Assembly (NCBI RefSeq): GCF_001263415.1
Contig: NZ_LGTE01000021.1
Coordinates: 1 to 55,889, forward strand
Length of the DNA: 55,889 nt
Reading direction: 5' to 3'
Source of the DNA: Thermincola ferriacetica
GTDB taxonomy: Bacteria > Bacillota > Thermincolia > Thermincolales > Thermincolaceae
Shown: positions 27,826-36,943 of the stretch, in pieces
How positions within the stretch are numbered: position 1 is the stretch's first letter
Layout of the letters: every line of letters starts with the position of its first letter
Notes under the pieces: generated by a model
What the model saw: the letters and a program-made list of their open reading frames with translations, nothing else
What the model was told of the DNA's origin: nothing
The model's database searches: none
Made by a program: the position numbers and the translations under genes

Positions 27826-29388
27826 TTAAGCGGCTCTTTTTACCTTCCTTTTAATTATACCCAAAACCATGTCGGCTTCTTCCAGTTTTAAAAGAAAAGT
27901 TACGCCAACATAGGCAGCTAAACCAACTACAATGGCCATGCCCACCTGAATCATTTGATTTACTTTCTGTGCCGTGTCCAGAACGGAACCTGAATAGTAC
28001 GCAGCTCCATAAGCTGCAGCTCCCATAACAGCAGAGGCCAGTACAATGAGAACAAAAGAACGCAGGATACTCCTCGCCCCTAACGGACCAATTTTTTTCC
28101 TCAACAGAATCATCAGTACCAGCATATTGAATATCCCGCTCAGGGAATAAGCCAGCGCCAGACCTCCCTCAGCCATCGGCCCCATCAGGGTAACGTTAAG
28201 CAGGTAGTTTACAACAATAGTAACACAAGCGACGAGCAGCGGGATCAGAGTGTTATGTATAGCGTAAAAAGCCCTTGTTATGACGAGAATAGCTGACTGG
28301 GCAAAAAGCCCAATGCAATAAAAAATCAGCGCATAAGCAGTCCTTTCAGTAGCATCGGGTCCGAATTTCCCCTGTTCAAAAAGCAGCCTGACTATCGGCA
28401 TACTGAGAACCATTAAACCGGTAGCCGCCGGGATAATAATGAGGAAAATGGACCTTATGCCAAGAGAAAGAGTCTTTTTGAACTCGGAAATTTCATTCCT
28501 GGCCACCTGAGCCGTCATGGTGGGAAAAATAGCTACGCCAATCGAACCGGCAAAAACGCCCAGGGGCAACCACATTAAACGGTTGGCCATCCGCAATGCC
28601 GTGATACTGCCGTCAGATAAACCGGATGCCAGGTTTTGGTTAATTATAAGGTTTATCTGGTTCGCCGCCAACCCCAGCACTGCGGGAAGCATAAGGACAA
28701 ACAACCGCTTGACACCGGGGTGCCGCAAGTTTAATACCGGTTTATACCGTAAACCCTTTCTCACCAAAACAGGCAGTTGGACCAGGAAATTACCTATGTG
28801 GCCGGCCACAACACCGATAGCAAAAGCAGCTATACCAAATTTATGAGCCAAAGCCAGTCCGAAAACAATAATAGACAGGTTGTAAATAATGGCGCCAAAA
28901 GCCGGAGCTTTGAAATGCTGGTAGGAATTCAATATCCCCATCATCAGCCCGTTTAAGCCCAACAATAAAAAGGCCGGAAACATAATGCGCGTAAGCTTCA
29001 CCGTCAAATCAAGGGTCTCCCCTTTAAACTTGTATGCAACCAGGGGAACCAATTGGCGAGTGAAAATCATGCCGCAAACAATGCCCACGGTCATGACTAT
29101 GACCACCAGATTTATAACAGTGCTGGCTACCTCCCAGGCATCCTTTTCCTCGTTTCGGGCCACGTAACTGGAGAAAACAGGAATAAAGGCTGAACTTAAC
29201 ACTCCCCCTACCAGCAGGTTATAAAGTAAATCCGGGACCGTAAAAGCAGCTATGTAAGCGTCTGTTACCGAAGTTTGTCCAAACTTGGAAGTCAGGGCTA
29301 TTTCCCTTACGTAACCGAGGACCCTGGATACCAGCATTGCCACCATCAGCATACCTGCCGCCTTGGCTACTGTTTTCCCTGTTGACAT
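27826..29388 (-). CDS. murJ: lipid II flippase MurJ
   Basis: The protein has 520 residues with about 14 membrane helices. The MviN signature is present: SRVLGYVREIALTSKFG, DAYIAAFTVPDLLYNLL, FIPVFSSY, LPLGVFAGSIGVAIFPTMT. MurJ transfers lipid-linked peptidoglycan precursor across the membrane. In a spore former it could serve in vegetative growth or in spore cortex synthesis (next to spoIIP). The ATG has AGGAGA upstream. Confidence 0.95.
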   Translation of the reverse strand: MSTGKTVAKAAGMLMVAMLVSRVLGYVREIALTSKFGQTSVTDAYIAAFTVPDLLYNLLVGGVLSSAFIPVFSSYVARNEEKDAWEVASTVINLVVIVMTVGIVCGMIFTRQLVPLVAYKFKGETLDLTVKLTRIMFPAFLLLGLNGLMMGILNSYQHFKAPAFGAIIYNLSIIVFGLALAHKFGIAAFAIGVVAGHIGNFLVQLPVLVRKGLRYKPVLNLRHPGVKRLFVLMLPAVLGLAANQINLIINQNLASGLSDGSITALRMANRLMWLPLGVFAGSIGVAIFPTMTAQVARNEISEFKKTLSLGIRSIFLIIIPAATGLMVLSMPIVRLLFEQGKFGPDATERTAYALIFYCIGLFAQSAILVITRAFYAIHNTLIPLLVACVTIVVNYLLNVTLMGPMAEGGLALAYSLSGIFNMLVLMILLRKKIGPLGARSILRSFVLIVLASAVMGAAAYGAAYYSGSVLDTAQKVNQMIQVGMAIVVGLAAYVGVTFLLKLEEADMVLGIIKRKVKRAA

Positions 29389-29482
29389 GAATAATCTCCT
29401 TTCATCTCCCCTTGTTATACCTTTATTTAATATACCACTTTTGGGATGCGCCGGAAAGAAGAATTATTGAAAAGTTGCATGA

Positions 29483-29827
29483 TTAACGGTCAAGGTAAGC
29501 ATGGAACCTACAGGTAACTTCCGTAGCCTTTTCCCGGGCGTTGTTGTAAAGTTGCTCAGCTTTGATGAGCGACCGGTTCCAAAGGCTATTCGCCCGGTCG
29601 TCCCAGTATTTGAGGTAAAATATAGCCTTTCCCTCCGGGTCTCTAATACCGAAGTTGTCACCAAATACTGACACAGTAACTGTTTCCTCCCGAAGGTTCC
29701 AGGTAACAGGCTGCGGAATCTCCGTAGCTCCCGTCATTGCCAGATTGGCCCGGTAGGCTTTATTTACGCCCAGTAAAATCAAAATAAAACCTGCCAGAAT
29801 AAAAATGAACATCTTGGTCCGATCCAT
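29483..29827 (-). CDS. unknown membrane-anchored protein
   Basis: The protein has 114 residues from ATG 29827, preceded by GGAGGA; the longer frame upstream lacks a ribosome site. It has one N-terminal membrane helix (MFIFILAGFILILLGVNKAY) and a soluble domain of about 85 residues (SVFGDNFGIRDPEGKAIFYL, KYWDDRANSLWNRSLIKAEQ). I do not recognise the family. It lies between murJ and the divergent spoIIP. Confidence 0.65.
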   Translation of the reverse strand: MDRTKMFIFILAGFILILLGVNKAYRANLAMTGATEIPQPVTWNLREETVTVSVFGDNFGIRDPEGKAIFYLKYWDDRANSLWNRSLIKAEQLYNNAREKATEVTCRFHAYLDR

Positions 29828-29968
29828 CAGCGATTCCTCCAATATAGGGTTTTCCATGACGCAGAATTTTTCTACATAATTTAGTTTACCCACCCAGCCG
29901 TTTCCCAAACTTTTGTCTAAATCTTAGGTCCATAAAAGGGACCAGAAAAAGAGAAAAGACCTAGCTGA

Positions 29969-29997
29969 AGTATAAAAAAATGAAACAAGCATATAAA
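29969..29997 (+). promoter_or_regulatory. candidate sigma-E promoter for spoIIP
   Basis: GTATAAA, about 13-14 bases, then CATATAAA. This resembles the mother-cell sigma-E consensus (ATA-rich -35, CATACAAT-like -10) and lies about 30 bp before spoIIP, a sigma-E gene in Bacillus. The spacing is slightly short. Confidence 0.4.
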
Positions 29998-30029
29998 TTA
30001 AAGTACCCAAAAGTTTAGGAGTGGTCCCC

Positions 30030-31121
30030 TTGCGAGCTCATTCTTTAAGGAGAATATCCCCTCTACTAAAAAGTATGGGCATATATTTATTAATTGTCGT
30101 TATCTTTTTCGCCGGATTAGGTTCCCGGTTTCTTTCGGATACCAATGCCATGGTAGCTCCGGTGTTCAAAAATTTAAACAGTGACACTGTTAGCAAAGGA
30201 CTGCCACTGGTAAATAAATTAAACAGCGCAACGCTGAAAAACCTGCTTTTTTCCAACATACCGGCTCTTAAAGAAGCCAGCGACGACGGTAACTTGCACC
30301 ACACCCAATGGAATCCTTTTAATTTTTTCCTGTTTGTTTTGACAGGCATAAAACTTGATGACCCGGTGAACTTTCTGCAAGCCGAAGTCCCGGTAATGAA
30401 CATGATTCCAATTGAGCAGGACAATCTGGACGATGCCGAACCTGATTCAATAACCGACCCGCCCCACCCCAACCCGCAAGCAGAGGAACAGAAAATAAAA
30501 AATGACATCCGCGCAGATTCGCCGCTGGTAGCCTTCTACTGTACTCATTCCAGCGAAACATACCAACTGACGGAAGGCATCGCCCATGTTAAAGGAAAAG
30601 CGGGAGCCGTTATGGAGGTAGCAAAATCTATCGCGCAAAAAATACAAGATAAATATAAAATCCCAACAATCTACTCCGATAAAATTCACGATACCGCATT
30701 CAATAAATCATATGTGGAGTCCCAGAAAACGGTAAAAGACTTGCTGGCCAACAATAAATCTCTGCGTATGCTCTTTGATATTCACCGTGACAGTTCTCTG
30801 CCCCGTGAGCGTACCCAGGTGCAAATCAACGGGAAAAGTTGTGCCAAAGTATTAATTGTTGTAGGCACCGATGCCCGGGCTGAACACCCTAGATGGAGGG
30901 AAAACCTGGCCTTGGCCAGAAAACTTGCGGCTAAAATGGATGAACTGTATCCGGGGCTATCCCGCGGGATATCAGTCAAAAAGGGGCGTTACAACCAACA
31001 ATACAGCACCTCCGCTCTCCTGCTGGAAATTGGTAGCTTAAACAACACTAAAGAAGAGGCTTTAAACTCTGCCTCCCTCATAGCCGATGTCATCGTTTCT
31101 TTGCTCAACGACGAAAAATAA
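30030..31121 (+). CDS. spoIIP: stage II sporulation protein P (cell-wall amidase)
   Basis: The start TTG 30030 lies eight bases after AGGAG; a GTG at 30021 overlaps that site. The product of 363 residues has an N-terminal membrane helix (MGIYLLIVVIFFAGLGSRFL). The SpoIIP amidase domain occupies about 165-360: VAFYCTHSSETY (zinc-binding His and Glu), FDIHRDS, VVGTDARAEHPRW and LLEIGSLNNTKEEAL. SpoIIP removes stem peptides from septal peptidoglycan during engulfment. It is usually followed by gpr or lepA; here lepA is on the other strand. Confidence 0.93.
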   Translation: MRAHSLRRISPLLKSMGIYLLIVVIFFAGLGSRFLSDTNAMVAPVFKNLNSDTVSKGLPLVNKLNSATLKNLLFSNIPALKEASDDGNLHHTQWNPFNFFLFVLTGIKLDDPVNFLQAEVPVMNMIPIEQDNLDDAEPDSITDPPHPNPQAEEQKIKNDIRADSPLVAFYCTHSSETYQLTEGIAHVKGKAGAVMEVAKSIAQKIQDKYKIPTIYSDKIHDTAFNKSYVESQKTVKDLLANNKSLRMLFDIHRDSSLPRERTQVQINGKSCAKVLIVVGTDARAEHPRWRENLALARKLAAKMDELYPGLSRGISVKKGRYNQQYSTSALLLEIGSLNNTKEEALNSASLIADVIVSLLNDEK

Positions 31122-31222
31122 CTAAAAGCCAGGCCGATACCACAAGTGAAAGGCCCAAACCACCGGCACAGACCTCGCAACAGCCATCGCCACTTAGGTG
31201 ATTTGGACCTTATGTGCTTTCG

Positions 31223-31246
31223 GTTATTCCAAAAATAACTTTTTTA
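31223..31246 (+). terminator. possible terminator after spoIIP
   Basis: GTTATT CCAAA AATAAC followed by TTTTTTATT. The stem is only 6 bp and AT-rich, so it is weak. Confidence 0.45.
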
Positions 31247-31277
31247 TTGCAGAAACAGATTTGTGAAGACCTTTCTT

Positions 31278-31625
31278 CTATCTTAACAAAGTAGGCACAA
31301 ATGCATCGATGAGTCCTACCACAAAGGCTGTCAACAGCGCGCCGATGATGCTTACACTTAAATAAGCAGGAACAATGTATTGGGCCAGGTAAATAACCAC
31401 AGCAGATGTAATAAAGCCAACAATGCCCCTGCCCTGTGGTGAAATTTTATCGCCCATGATACGCTCAATCAGGAAACCTATAATAGCTATGACTGCTGCG
31501 GCAATCAAAGCTCCGGTAAACCCTGCCACCTTAATTCCCGGCAGTAAGGCTGCAACCAGCAACAATACTAACCCGGAAACAATAAACCTGACAATGAAGC
31601 CTATCCAACTCTGCATATTCTTCAC
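31278..31625 (-). CDS. YvlD-like phage-holin-family 4 membrane protein
   Basis: The protein has 115 residues with four membrane helices and a conserved central stretch (GFLIERIMGDKISPQGRGIVGF). This fits the PF04020 group (YvlD), which is named phage holin but is chromosomal and not shown to be lytic. GGTGAA precedes the ATG. It occupies the place between rpsT and spoIIP where gpr is found in Bacillus. Confidence 0.8.
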   Translation of the reverse strand: MKNMQSWIGFIVRFIVSGLVLLLVAALLPGIKVAGFTGALIAAAVIAIIGFLIERIMGDKISPQGRGIVGFITSAVVIYLAQYIVPAYLSVSIIGALLTAFVVGLIDAFVPTLLR

Positions 31626-31783
31626 CTCCTATAAAGCTTTTCAGGAATATAATTCTCCAAAAAAATTATGTCTATACGTTTTTGCCCTTGCTTTTTTATT
31701 TACCACGTGGTAAAATGTAGTGTGTTATTCAAGGAAATTATAAATTTCGATAGGATAAGCGTTCTTTTAAGGAGGTGAAGCCC

Positions 31784-32050
31784 ATGCCAAATATTAAATC
31801 TGCTATGAAAAGGGTAGAAATCACCAAAAAAAGGACTTTACGGAACAGCGCCATCAAGTCTTCTGTTAAAACAGCTATCCGCAAGTTTGAAAATGCTTTG
31901 GAAAACGCTAATATCGATGAAGCTAAGGCTAAGTTGACTGTTGCCATTTCGGCCCTTGATAAGGCAGTCACTAAGGGCGTTTTACATAAAAATTCCGCTG
32001 CCAGAAAAAAGTCCAGATTGGTCAAGAAATTACAAAAGGTGCAAGGTTAA
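31784..32050 (+). CDS. rpsT: 30S ribosomal protein S20
   Basis: The protein has 88 residues from ATG 31784, preceded by AAGGAGGTG; an ATG nine bases upstream is within the ribosome site. The sequence MPNIKSAMKRVEITKKRT with a C-terminal KNSAARKKSRLVKKL is typical S20. It is monocistronic, with a terminator directly after it. Confidence 0.97.
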   Translation: MPNIKSAMKRVEITKKRTLRNSAIKSSVKTAIRKFENALENANIDEAKAKLTVAISALDKAVTKGVLHKNSAARKKSRLVKKLQKVQG

Positions 32051-32052
32051 TA

Positions 32053-32081
32053 AAAAGCATGTCCATGCGGACATGCTTTTT
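32053..32081. terminator. bidirectional terminator between rpsT and holA
   Basis: AAAAAGCATGTCC ATG CGGACATGCTTTTT: a 12-13 bp stem with T-runs on both strands. The holA stop codon lies inside its end, so the convergent genes share it. Confidence 0.92.
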
Positions 32082-33120
32082 ATATTGCCCTTTCCTGTCG
32101 GCAGAGATTTACGAAAAGAAGTTCCAGGGCAAGGACGGGTTCGCGGTAGCTGGTTTTAATTGAAATATCCGTCTCAAGGATTTTTTCCAGGGCCTGTTCC
32201 AGTTCTTCCCGGCTAAAGTTTTTCGACTGCCGGACACATTTCCGGGCCACGTAGGGGTGAATCTGCAGTTGAGTGGCTACCTGTTTCTCGGCATAACCGG
32301 TCAAGTACAGCGTTTTCGCCTGCAAAAGTGTCCGGAAATGCTTGGCCACCATAAACAAAAGCCTCACGGGCGGCTCCCCGTAAATAATCATTTCCCTCAT
32401 CAACTGAATGGCCTTTTGGGAATTCCGCTCACCGACAGCATCAACAAGTTCAAAAATGCTTAAATTCGTAGTTTTGCTGACTAACTGGAGAACATCTTCC
32501 CTGTTAATAACCTTTCTTTCCCCTGTATAATTAAAAAGCTTCCGGAGTTCCGCATCCAACATTCTTAGATTGCTGCCCACTGCCGCCACCAGTTCGTCAA
32601 CGGCTTCGGTTTCTATGTTTTTCCCCATCCCGTTGATCCTGTTTTCAACCCAATCGTTTAATTCAGTATCTTTCAGAGGCGTAAATTCCACCGCCATACC
32701 TGTTTCCTGAACGGCCTTAAAAAGCTTCTTTTTCCGGTCCACGCTGTCGGAAGTAAATATAAGGCAGGTTGTGTCCAGCGGTTGTTTACAATATTCTATC
32801 AGCAACTCTTCCTGACTTTTGGCCTGGTCGCTTTTTTCACCGGTTTTTTTCTGCGCTTTAAAAAGGTCCGCATTTTCTATTATCACAACCCGTTTATCAG
32901 ACATAAACGGCAGCGTCGTAGCAAGTCTGACGATGTCTTCAGGAGAAACATTTTTGCCCTCTACCACATCCATGTTAAAATCCCTGACATCAGGAGGAAT
33001 AAGTTGATATTTGAATTTTGCCAACACCTCTTCCAGCAAAAAAGTTTCTTCTCCCCAAAAGAGATAAACGGGTAAAACAACCTTCCTTTTCAGACTGTTC
33101 ATCAAAGCTTGGTAGCTCAA
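32080..33120 (-). CDS. holA: DNA polymerase III delta subunit HolA
   Basis: The protein has 346 residues, typical for HolA (YqeN). It shows VYLFWGEETFLLEEVL near the start (the degenerate AAA+ region), FMSDKRVVIIENADLF, LIFTSDSVDRKKKLFKAV and a C-terminal helical collar with ARKCVRQSKNFSREELEQAL. It loads the beta clamp as part of the clamp loader. It overlaps the comEC stop by four bases (ATGA), and comEC-holA-rpsT order is conserved. Confidence 0.95.
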   Translation of the reverse strand: MSYQALMNSLKRKVVLPVYLFWGEETFLLEEVLAKFKYQLIPPDVRDFNMDVVEGKNVSPEDIVRLATTLPFMSDKRVVIIENADLFKAQKKTGEKSDQAKSQEELLIEYCKQPLDTTCLIFTSDSVDRKKKLFKAVQETGMAVEFTPLKDTELNDWVENRINGMGKNIETEAVDELVAAVGSNLRMLDAELRKLFNYTGERKVINREDVLQLVSKTTNLSIFELVDAVGERNSQKAIQLMREMIIYGEPPVRLLFMVAKHFRTLLQAKTLYLTGYAEKQVATQLQIHPYVARKCVRQSKNFSREELEQALEKILETDISIKTSYREPVLALELLFVNLCRQERAI

Positions 33121-35552
33121 TCCATGCCCTCCTTCCGAAACGCAGAAACCCTTATACTTTTTCCGTCGCTCAGGCAGGTAACCGCTCCGGTACGGTCGGT
33201 ACGGTAAACCATGGCGCCCCTTTGTTTCAATTCTTCAATAACTCGTCGGTCAGGGTGGCCGAAATAATTCGGTCCGACAGAAACCACTGCAATATGCGGT
33301 CTTGTTTTATCGTAGAAGCGGGAATCAAAAGAGCCTTTACTGCCATGGTGCGGTACTTTTAATACGGTAGCTGTTAACGTACCTACTTCCGCTTCTGCAG
33401 CTTCACTACAGTAATAATCTATGGCCTCCTGCTGGATATCCCCCGGAAACAAGTAGGTAACTTGGCCATATGTCAATTTCAGTACCAGTGAATTGTTGTT
33501 GACATCGGATACAGTGTTTTCGAAGTTCTTCCGAGGCGGCCCCAATATCCTCAGTTGCAACCCGGGTTCCAAAACAATTTGCTTCAGCCGCCCGGCATTG
33601 ATGAAGGGAATGTGCTTCCTTTTCAGCAAAGCAAATACCTGGCGAGCCTCTTCTGAATCTTCCCACTCTCCGGGCACCAAAACCTGCTTTATAGTAAATT
33701 CGCCGGCCAATCCGGCGATTCCTCCTATGTGGTCCCGGTGGAAGTGAGATAAAACCAGCAGGTCTACCTGCTGCACACCCATACTGCGCAAATATGGCGT
33801 CAAAACCGTCCTGCCCGGGTCGAAGGATTTTTTCAACCCCAAACTTCCTCCTGTATCAATGACAAGCACATACCTGCGTGGGCCGATAACCACAGCGCAA
33901 TCCGCTTCGCCCACATCCAGGAAAGTGACGTTTAATCGCTTGGCAGGCAAGATTACGCCGAACCAGACAAAAATGCACATAAGAAATAAAGCCAACGTGA
34001 CTGCACTCCTGCGGTTTCGTTTGTAAATCCATAAAACCCGCAAGTAAAGCAATCTTTCCCAATAGAGGGCGCCCAATAACACAAGTATCCCGTACCAAAT
34101 CACCAATTCCCAGAGGCGGGGGCTTTGTATGTTATAAACAGCTACGGGCAACTGGCCGACGATCCAGACTATCCACCTGACAACCTGTAACAAACAGGAA
34201 GTCCCTGTATTCAGCAATACAGCGCCGGGTAAAAAAAGCAAGCCAACCGTCAGTGACGTGCAGGCCAACAAAATAATTAATGTAATGAGCGGAACAACCA
34301 GGAGATTGGCCAGAACTGAAAAAAGAGGCAGATAATTAAAATAATAAATTAACAAAGGCATCGTACTAATCTGGGCAGCACATATTACCGCCAGGGAACC
34401 TCTTAAAGCCGCAGGCATAAATCCAATCAGGTTTTTAATGGGCGATGTCAGATATAATATGCCCCAGGTGGCGGCAAAGGAAAGTTGCGCTCCTGTGGTA
34501 AAGAGATTGGCCGGGTTCCACATCATCAGCAGCATACATGCGGCGCTTAAAGAAACCGGCCAACTGCTTTTCCTGCCCAGAACACTGCCCACCAACGGCA
34601 GACAGGCCATTACCGCCGCCCGTAGTACCGAAGGGCGCCATCCCGTCATCAATGTGTATAAGAACAAAACTGCCAACGCAACCAAAATATGAACCCGTTT
34701 CTTTCTAATCCGCAAACAACGGAGCAAAACCTGCGTTCCGGCCATGACCAGGCCGACATGAAACCCGGAAACAGATAAAACATGAATTACCCCGGTTTTT
34801 TGTAGGTCGGTTTTAAAATCCCCGTTTAAATTACCGGCGCCGCCAAACAACAATCCATCTACTACATAATAATCCTGTTGCGGTAAAGAACGAAGGGCTA
34901 TATCGCGCAGTTTTTCTTTTATTTTTATTGCTCCCCCGGTAACTACGCCGGCTACGGTTTTCCGGCCCATACCAACGGTGGTCACCTTTTCGGGATACAT
35001 GATCCCGCTGATACCCTGCTGCCGGCAGTAGCTCCGATAGTCAAACTGCCCCGGATTCGAAGGTGGCGGCGGAGATTCGAGAACTCCCCGAACACATAGT
35101 ATTTCCCCATACCTGTGGACTTTGCGGCTCTTTGCCGCGGTAGCCGGAACAGGGGTGTTCCGGAGCCTTACCAATATTTTTGCGCTGATTTTTTCAGTAT
35201 CTTTATTTCCTCCCTTCAGCTCATTGATTTTGAAGATGTAATCTGTCGTATTTTCCCTTACCACCGGTTCCTCGCAAATCATACCGCAAACTTCTATATT
35301 TTTGTTCACCAGATAACGGTCGGCAGTTGCCAGCCGGTCAAGAGCATAATGCTGCCGCAAAGCCCCCAGAAAAACAAAGGCCAGCAAAATATAAACAGAA
35401 GTTTTGCGCCAGGAAAAAAACTTGTTAAACAGGACCAGCGCAGTAGATAAAATTAAACCTGAAATCAAAAGGCCCCTGGGCAGGGGCAGGTAAGTGGCAG
35501 TGATAATACCTAAAATAAAACATGCCGTATAATGGACAAAAACCTTTTTCAT
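33117..35552 (-). CDS. comEC: DNA uptake channel ComEC/Rec2
   Basis: The protein has 811 residues. An N-terminal soluble OB-like region (DUF4131) precedes the multi-helix Competence domain (GLLFGGAGNLNGDFKTDLQK, HVLSVSGFHVGLVMAG). A C-terminal metallo-beta-lactamase-like domain carries LSHFHRDHIGGIAG and LKVPHHGSKGSFDSRF. It carries single-stranded DNA across the membrane in natural transformation. It lies 31 bp after comEA. All three domains are intact, so competence is plausible. Confidence 0.96.
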   Translation of the reverse strand: MKKVFVHYTACFILGIITATYLPLPRGLLISGLILSTALVLFNKFFSWRKTSVYILLAFVFLGALRQHYALDRLATADRYLVNKNIEVCGMICEEPVVRENTTDYIFKINELKGGNKDTEKISAKILVRLRNTPVPATAAKSRKVHRYGEILCVRGVLESPPPPSNPGQFDYRSYCRQQGISGIMYPEKVTTVGMGRKTVAGVVTGGAIKIKEKLRDIALRSLPQQDYYVVDGLLFGGAGNLNGDFKTDLQKTGVIHVLSVSGFHVGLVMAGTQVLLRCLRIRKKRVHILVALAVLFLYTLMTGWRPSVLRAAVMACLPLVGSVLGRKSSWPVSLSAACMLLMMWNPANLFTTGAQLSFAATWGILYLTSPIKNLIGFMPAALRGSLAVICAAQISTMPLLIYYFNYLPLFSVLANLLVVPLITLIILLACTSLTVGLLFLPGAVLLNTGTSCLLQVVRWIVWIVGQLPVAVYNIQSPRLWELVIWYGILVLLGALYWERLLYLRVLWIYKRNRRSAVTLALFLMCIFVWFGVILPAKRLNVTFLDVGEADCAVVIGPRRYVLVIDTGGSLGLKKSFDPGRTVLTPYLRSMGVQQVDLLVLSHFHRDHIGGIAGLAGEFTIKQVLVPGEWEDSEEARQVFALLKRKHIPFINAGRLKQIVLEPGLQLRILGPPRKNFENTVSDVNNNSLVLKLTYGQVTYLFPGDIQQEAIDYYCSEAAEAEVGTLTATVLKVPHHGSKGSFDSRFYDKTRPHIAVVSVGPNYFGHPDRRVIEELKQRGAMVYRTDRTGAVTCLSDGKSIRVSAFRKEGMD

Positions 35553-35583
35553 AGCAGATACCTCGAATATTCAACCGGCATCG

Positions 35584-36261
35584 TCATATGGTAATTAGAT
35601 CCTTCAGCTTGGCAAATTTCTGGTCGCCAATACCCGACACCTTCTTTAAATCACTGATGTTTTTAAAGCCACCGTTACTTTGCCGGTATTCGATAATTCT
35701 TTCCGCCAAAGCGGGTCCTATGCCGGGCAGACTGTCCAATTCTTTGGCGGAAGCGGTATTAATATTGACCTTCCCCGTGGGACCTGCGGGTCGAACACCG
35801 GAACCGGGGGAAGCAACCGGCGGTTGCGCGGAAGTAAAACGGTTAACCTCTCCCTGTCTGGGCACATAAATTTTTTGTTGGTCAACAACCAACTCGGCCA
35901 GGTTTAATGCGTTCAGGTCAGCCCTGGAACTGGGGATAGCCAAGCGGACGGCGTCGGCAACTCGCGCCCCCTGCGGCAGCCAGTATAATCCGGGCTTATT
36001 CACTGCGCCCACGATATGAAAGTAAACCATTTGGGCAACCCGGTCTTCCTCCGGGCTTTCTCCTTTCTGCCCGGCTTCCGCGGTTTTAGCTGCTCCTCTT
36101 CCCTCATCCGCAGCATCATTTTCCTCATCGGTTTCAGTCATCACCGTTTCATATGGGTTTGTCAGCCCGGAACCGGCCAGGCGGTATCCCAGTCCGAAAA
36201 CCAGCGCCAACACTATAATTATTATCAACATTATTTCTTTTCTTTTCAAATCAATTTCCAT
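35584..36261 (-). CDS. comEA: competence DNA receptor ComEA
   Basis: The protein has 225 residues from ATG 36261 (GAGAGGAT upstream). It has an N-terminal membrane helix (IMLIIIIVLALVFGLGYRLAG), an acidic linker, and an SLBB-type domain (HIVGAVNKPGLYWLPQGARV). A C-terminal helix-hairpin-helix DNA-binding region follows (VNINTASAKELDSLPGIGPA, LAERIIEYR, ISDLKKVSGIGDQK). It binds double-stranded DNA outside the cell and passes it to ComEC, encoded next. Confidence 0.95.
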   Translation of the reverse strand: MEIDLKRKEIMLIIIIVLALVFGLGYRLAGSGLTNPYETVMTETDEENDAADEGRGAAKTAEAGQKGESPEEDRVAQMVYFHIVGAVNKPGLYWLPQGARVADAVRLAIPSSRADLNALNLAELVVDQQKIYVPRQGEVNRFTSAQPPVASPGSGVRPAGPTGKVNINTASAKELDSLPGIGPALAERIIEYRQSNGGFKNISDLKKVSGIGDQKFAKLKDLITI

Positions 36262-36422
36262 AATAATCCTCTCCAATCCTCCCAATTTTAAATACATAAT
36301 TGCCGGTATTTTTTCTATCGGACTTAACATAACACTACTACTCTAATTTTTAATTATATTTAAAAGTCCGTAAAAAACTTGTCGTTTTATGTCGCCGTTG
36401 AAAGTTTTTGTCTTTTTGGCGC

Positions 36423-36488
36423 AAAAAAATGACCGCCTTAAAAGGCGGCCCATGTTTTGGGGATTTTAGGAGAATGAAGAAGTTCTCC
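36423..36488. other. two hairpins in the comEA-kimA intergenic region
   Basis: CCGCCTT AA AAGGCGG (36433-36448) has a seven-T run on its minus-strand 3' side, as in a minus-strand terminator. AGGAGAA...TTCTCCT (about 36469-36489) is a second inverted repeat. No gene on the minus strand here needs a terminator. They could belong to a small RNA or a remnant. Between 36262 and 36728 I see no credible gene. Confidence 0.4.
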
Positions 36489-36728
36489 TTAACAATATTA
36501 TCGCTTTTAAATTGTTTACAAAAAAGACTAAAAATATTCACTTTTTATGCAAATAATGGCAGACCAATAAAAGGCAAGATTGCATTAGCTAAATGATGAA
36601 ATATTTTAATTGATTGTGTCCTGATTCACCCACGCTTTACCATAGCCCTGCACGGACCGTCAACTCTCTTTAAAGCTGAAAACAGCCATATACATTCCGG
36701 CATAAAAGGAGTAATATTGTTATCAGAA

Positions 36729-36862
36729 AAAAGCACTGCTTAATGCGCTGAATCCGATAAGGAACGGGGGACCCATTTACACAGGGGTGAATCTCTATTG
36801 AGTAGGGTTACTCTTTCGACCCGAACCCGGCAGCTAACCTCGTAAGCGTTGAAAGGGAGGCG
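36729..36862 (+). promoter_or_regulatory. ydaO-yuaA (c-di-AMP) riboswitch
   Basis: The conserved blocks are present in order: GCTGAATCCG, GGAACGGGGGACCCA, GGGGTGAATC, GGGTTACTCTTTCGACCCGA, ACCCGGCAGCTAACCTCG, TAAGCG and AAAGGGAGG. This is a near-canonical ydaO aptamer, which binds c-di-AMP and shuts off expression. A terminator at 36898-36927 forms the expression platform, and the regulated gene is a K+ transporter, the classical target. Confidence 0.96.
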
Positions 36863-36897
36863 TGATAAACAGGTATTTTCTGCCCGTCTGTCCATCT

Positions 36898-36927
36898 CCC
36901 AGGAAAACCCTGGGTTTTATTTTTTTG
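36898..36927 (+). terminator. riboswitch terminator before kimA
   Basis: CCCAGG AAAAC CCTGGG followed by TTTTATTTTTTTG, between the c-di-AMP aptamer and the ribosome site of the transporter gene. Expected to form when c-di-AMP is high. Confidence 0.88.
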
Positions 36928-36943
36928 TTTCGAGGTGTTTATT

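Noticed and set aside
31278-31625. Phage holin, hence a prophage
   Set aside because: PF04020/YvlD proteins are chromosomal; no other phage genes are around it.
36350-36541. 63-codon minus-strand frame
   Set aside because: No ribosome site, overlaps hairpins, no family resemblance.
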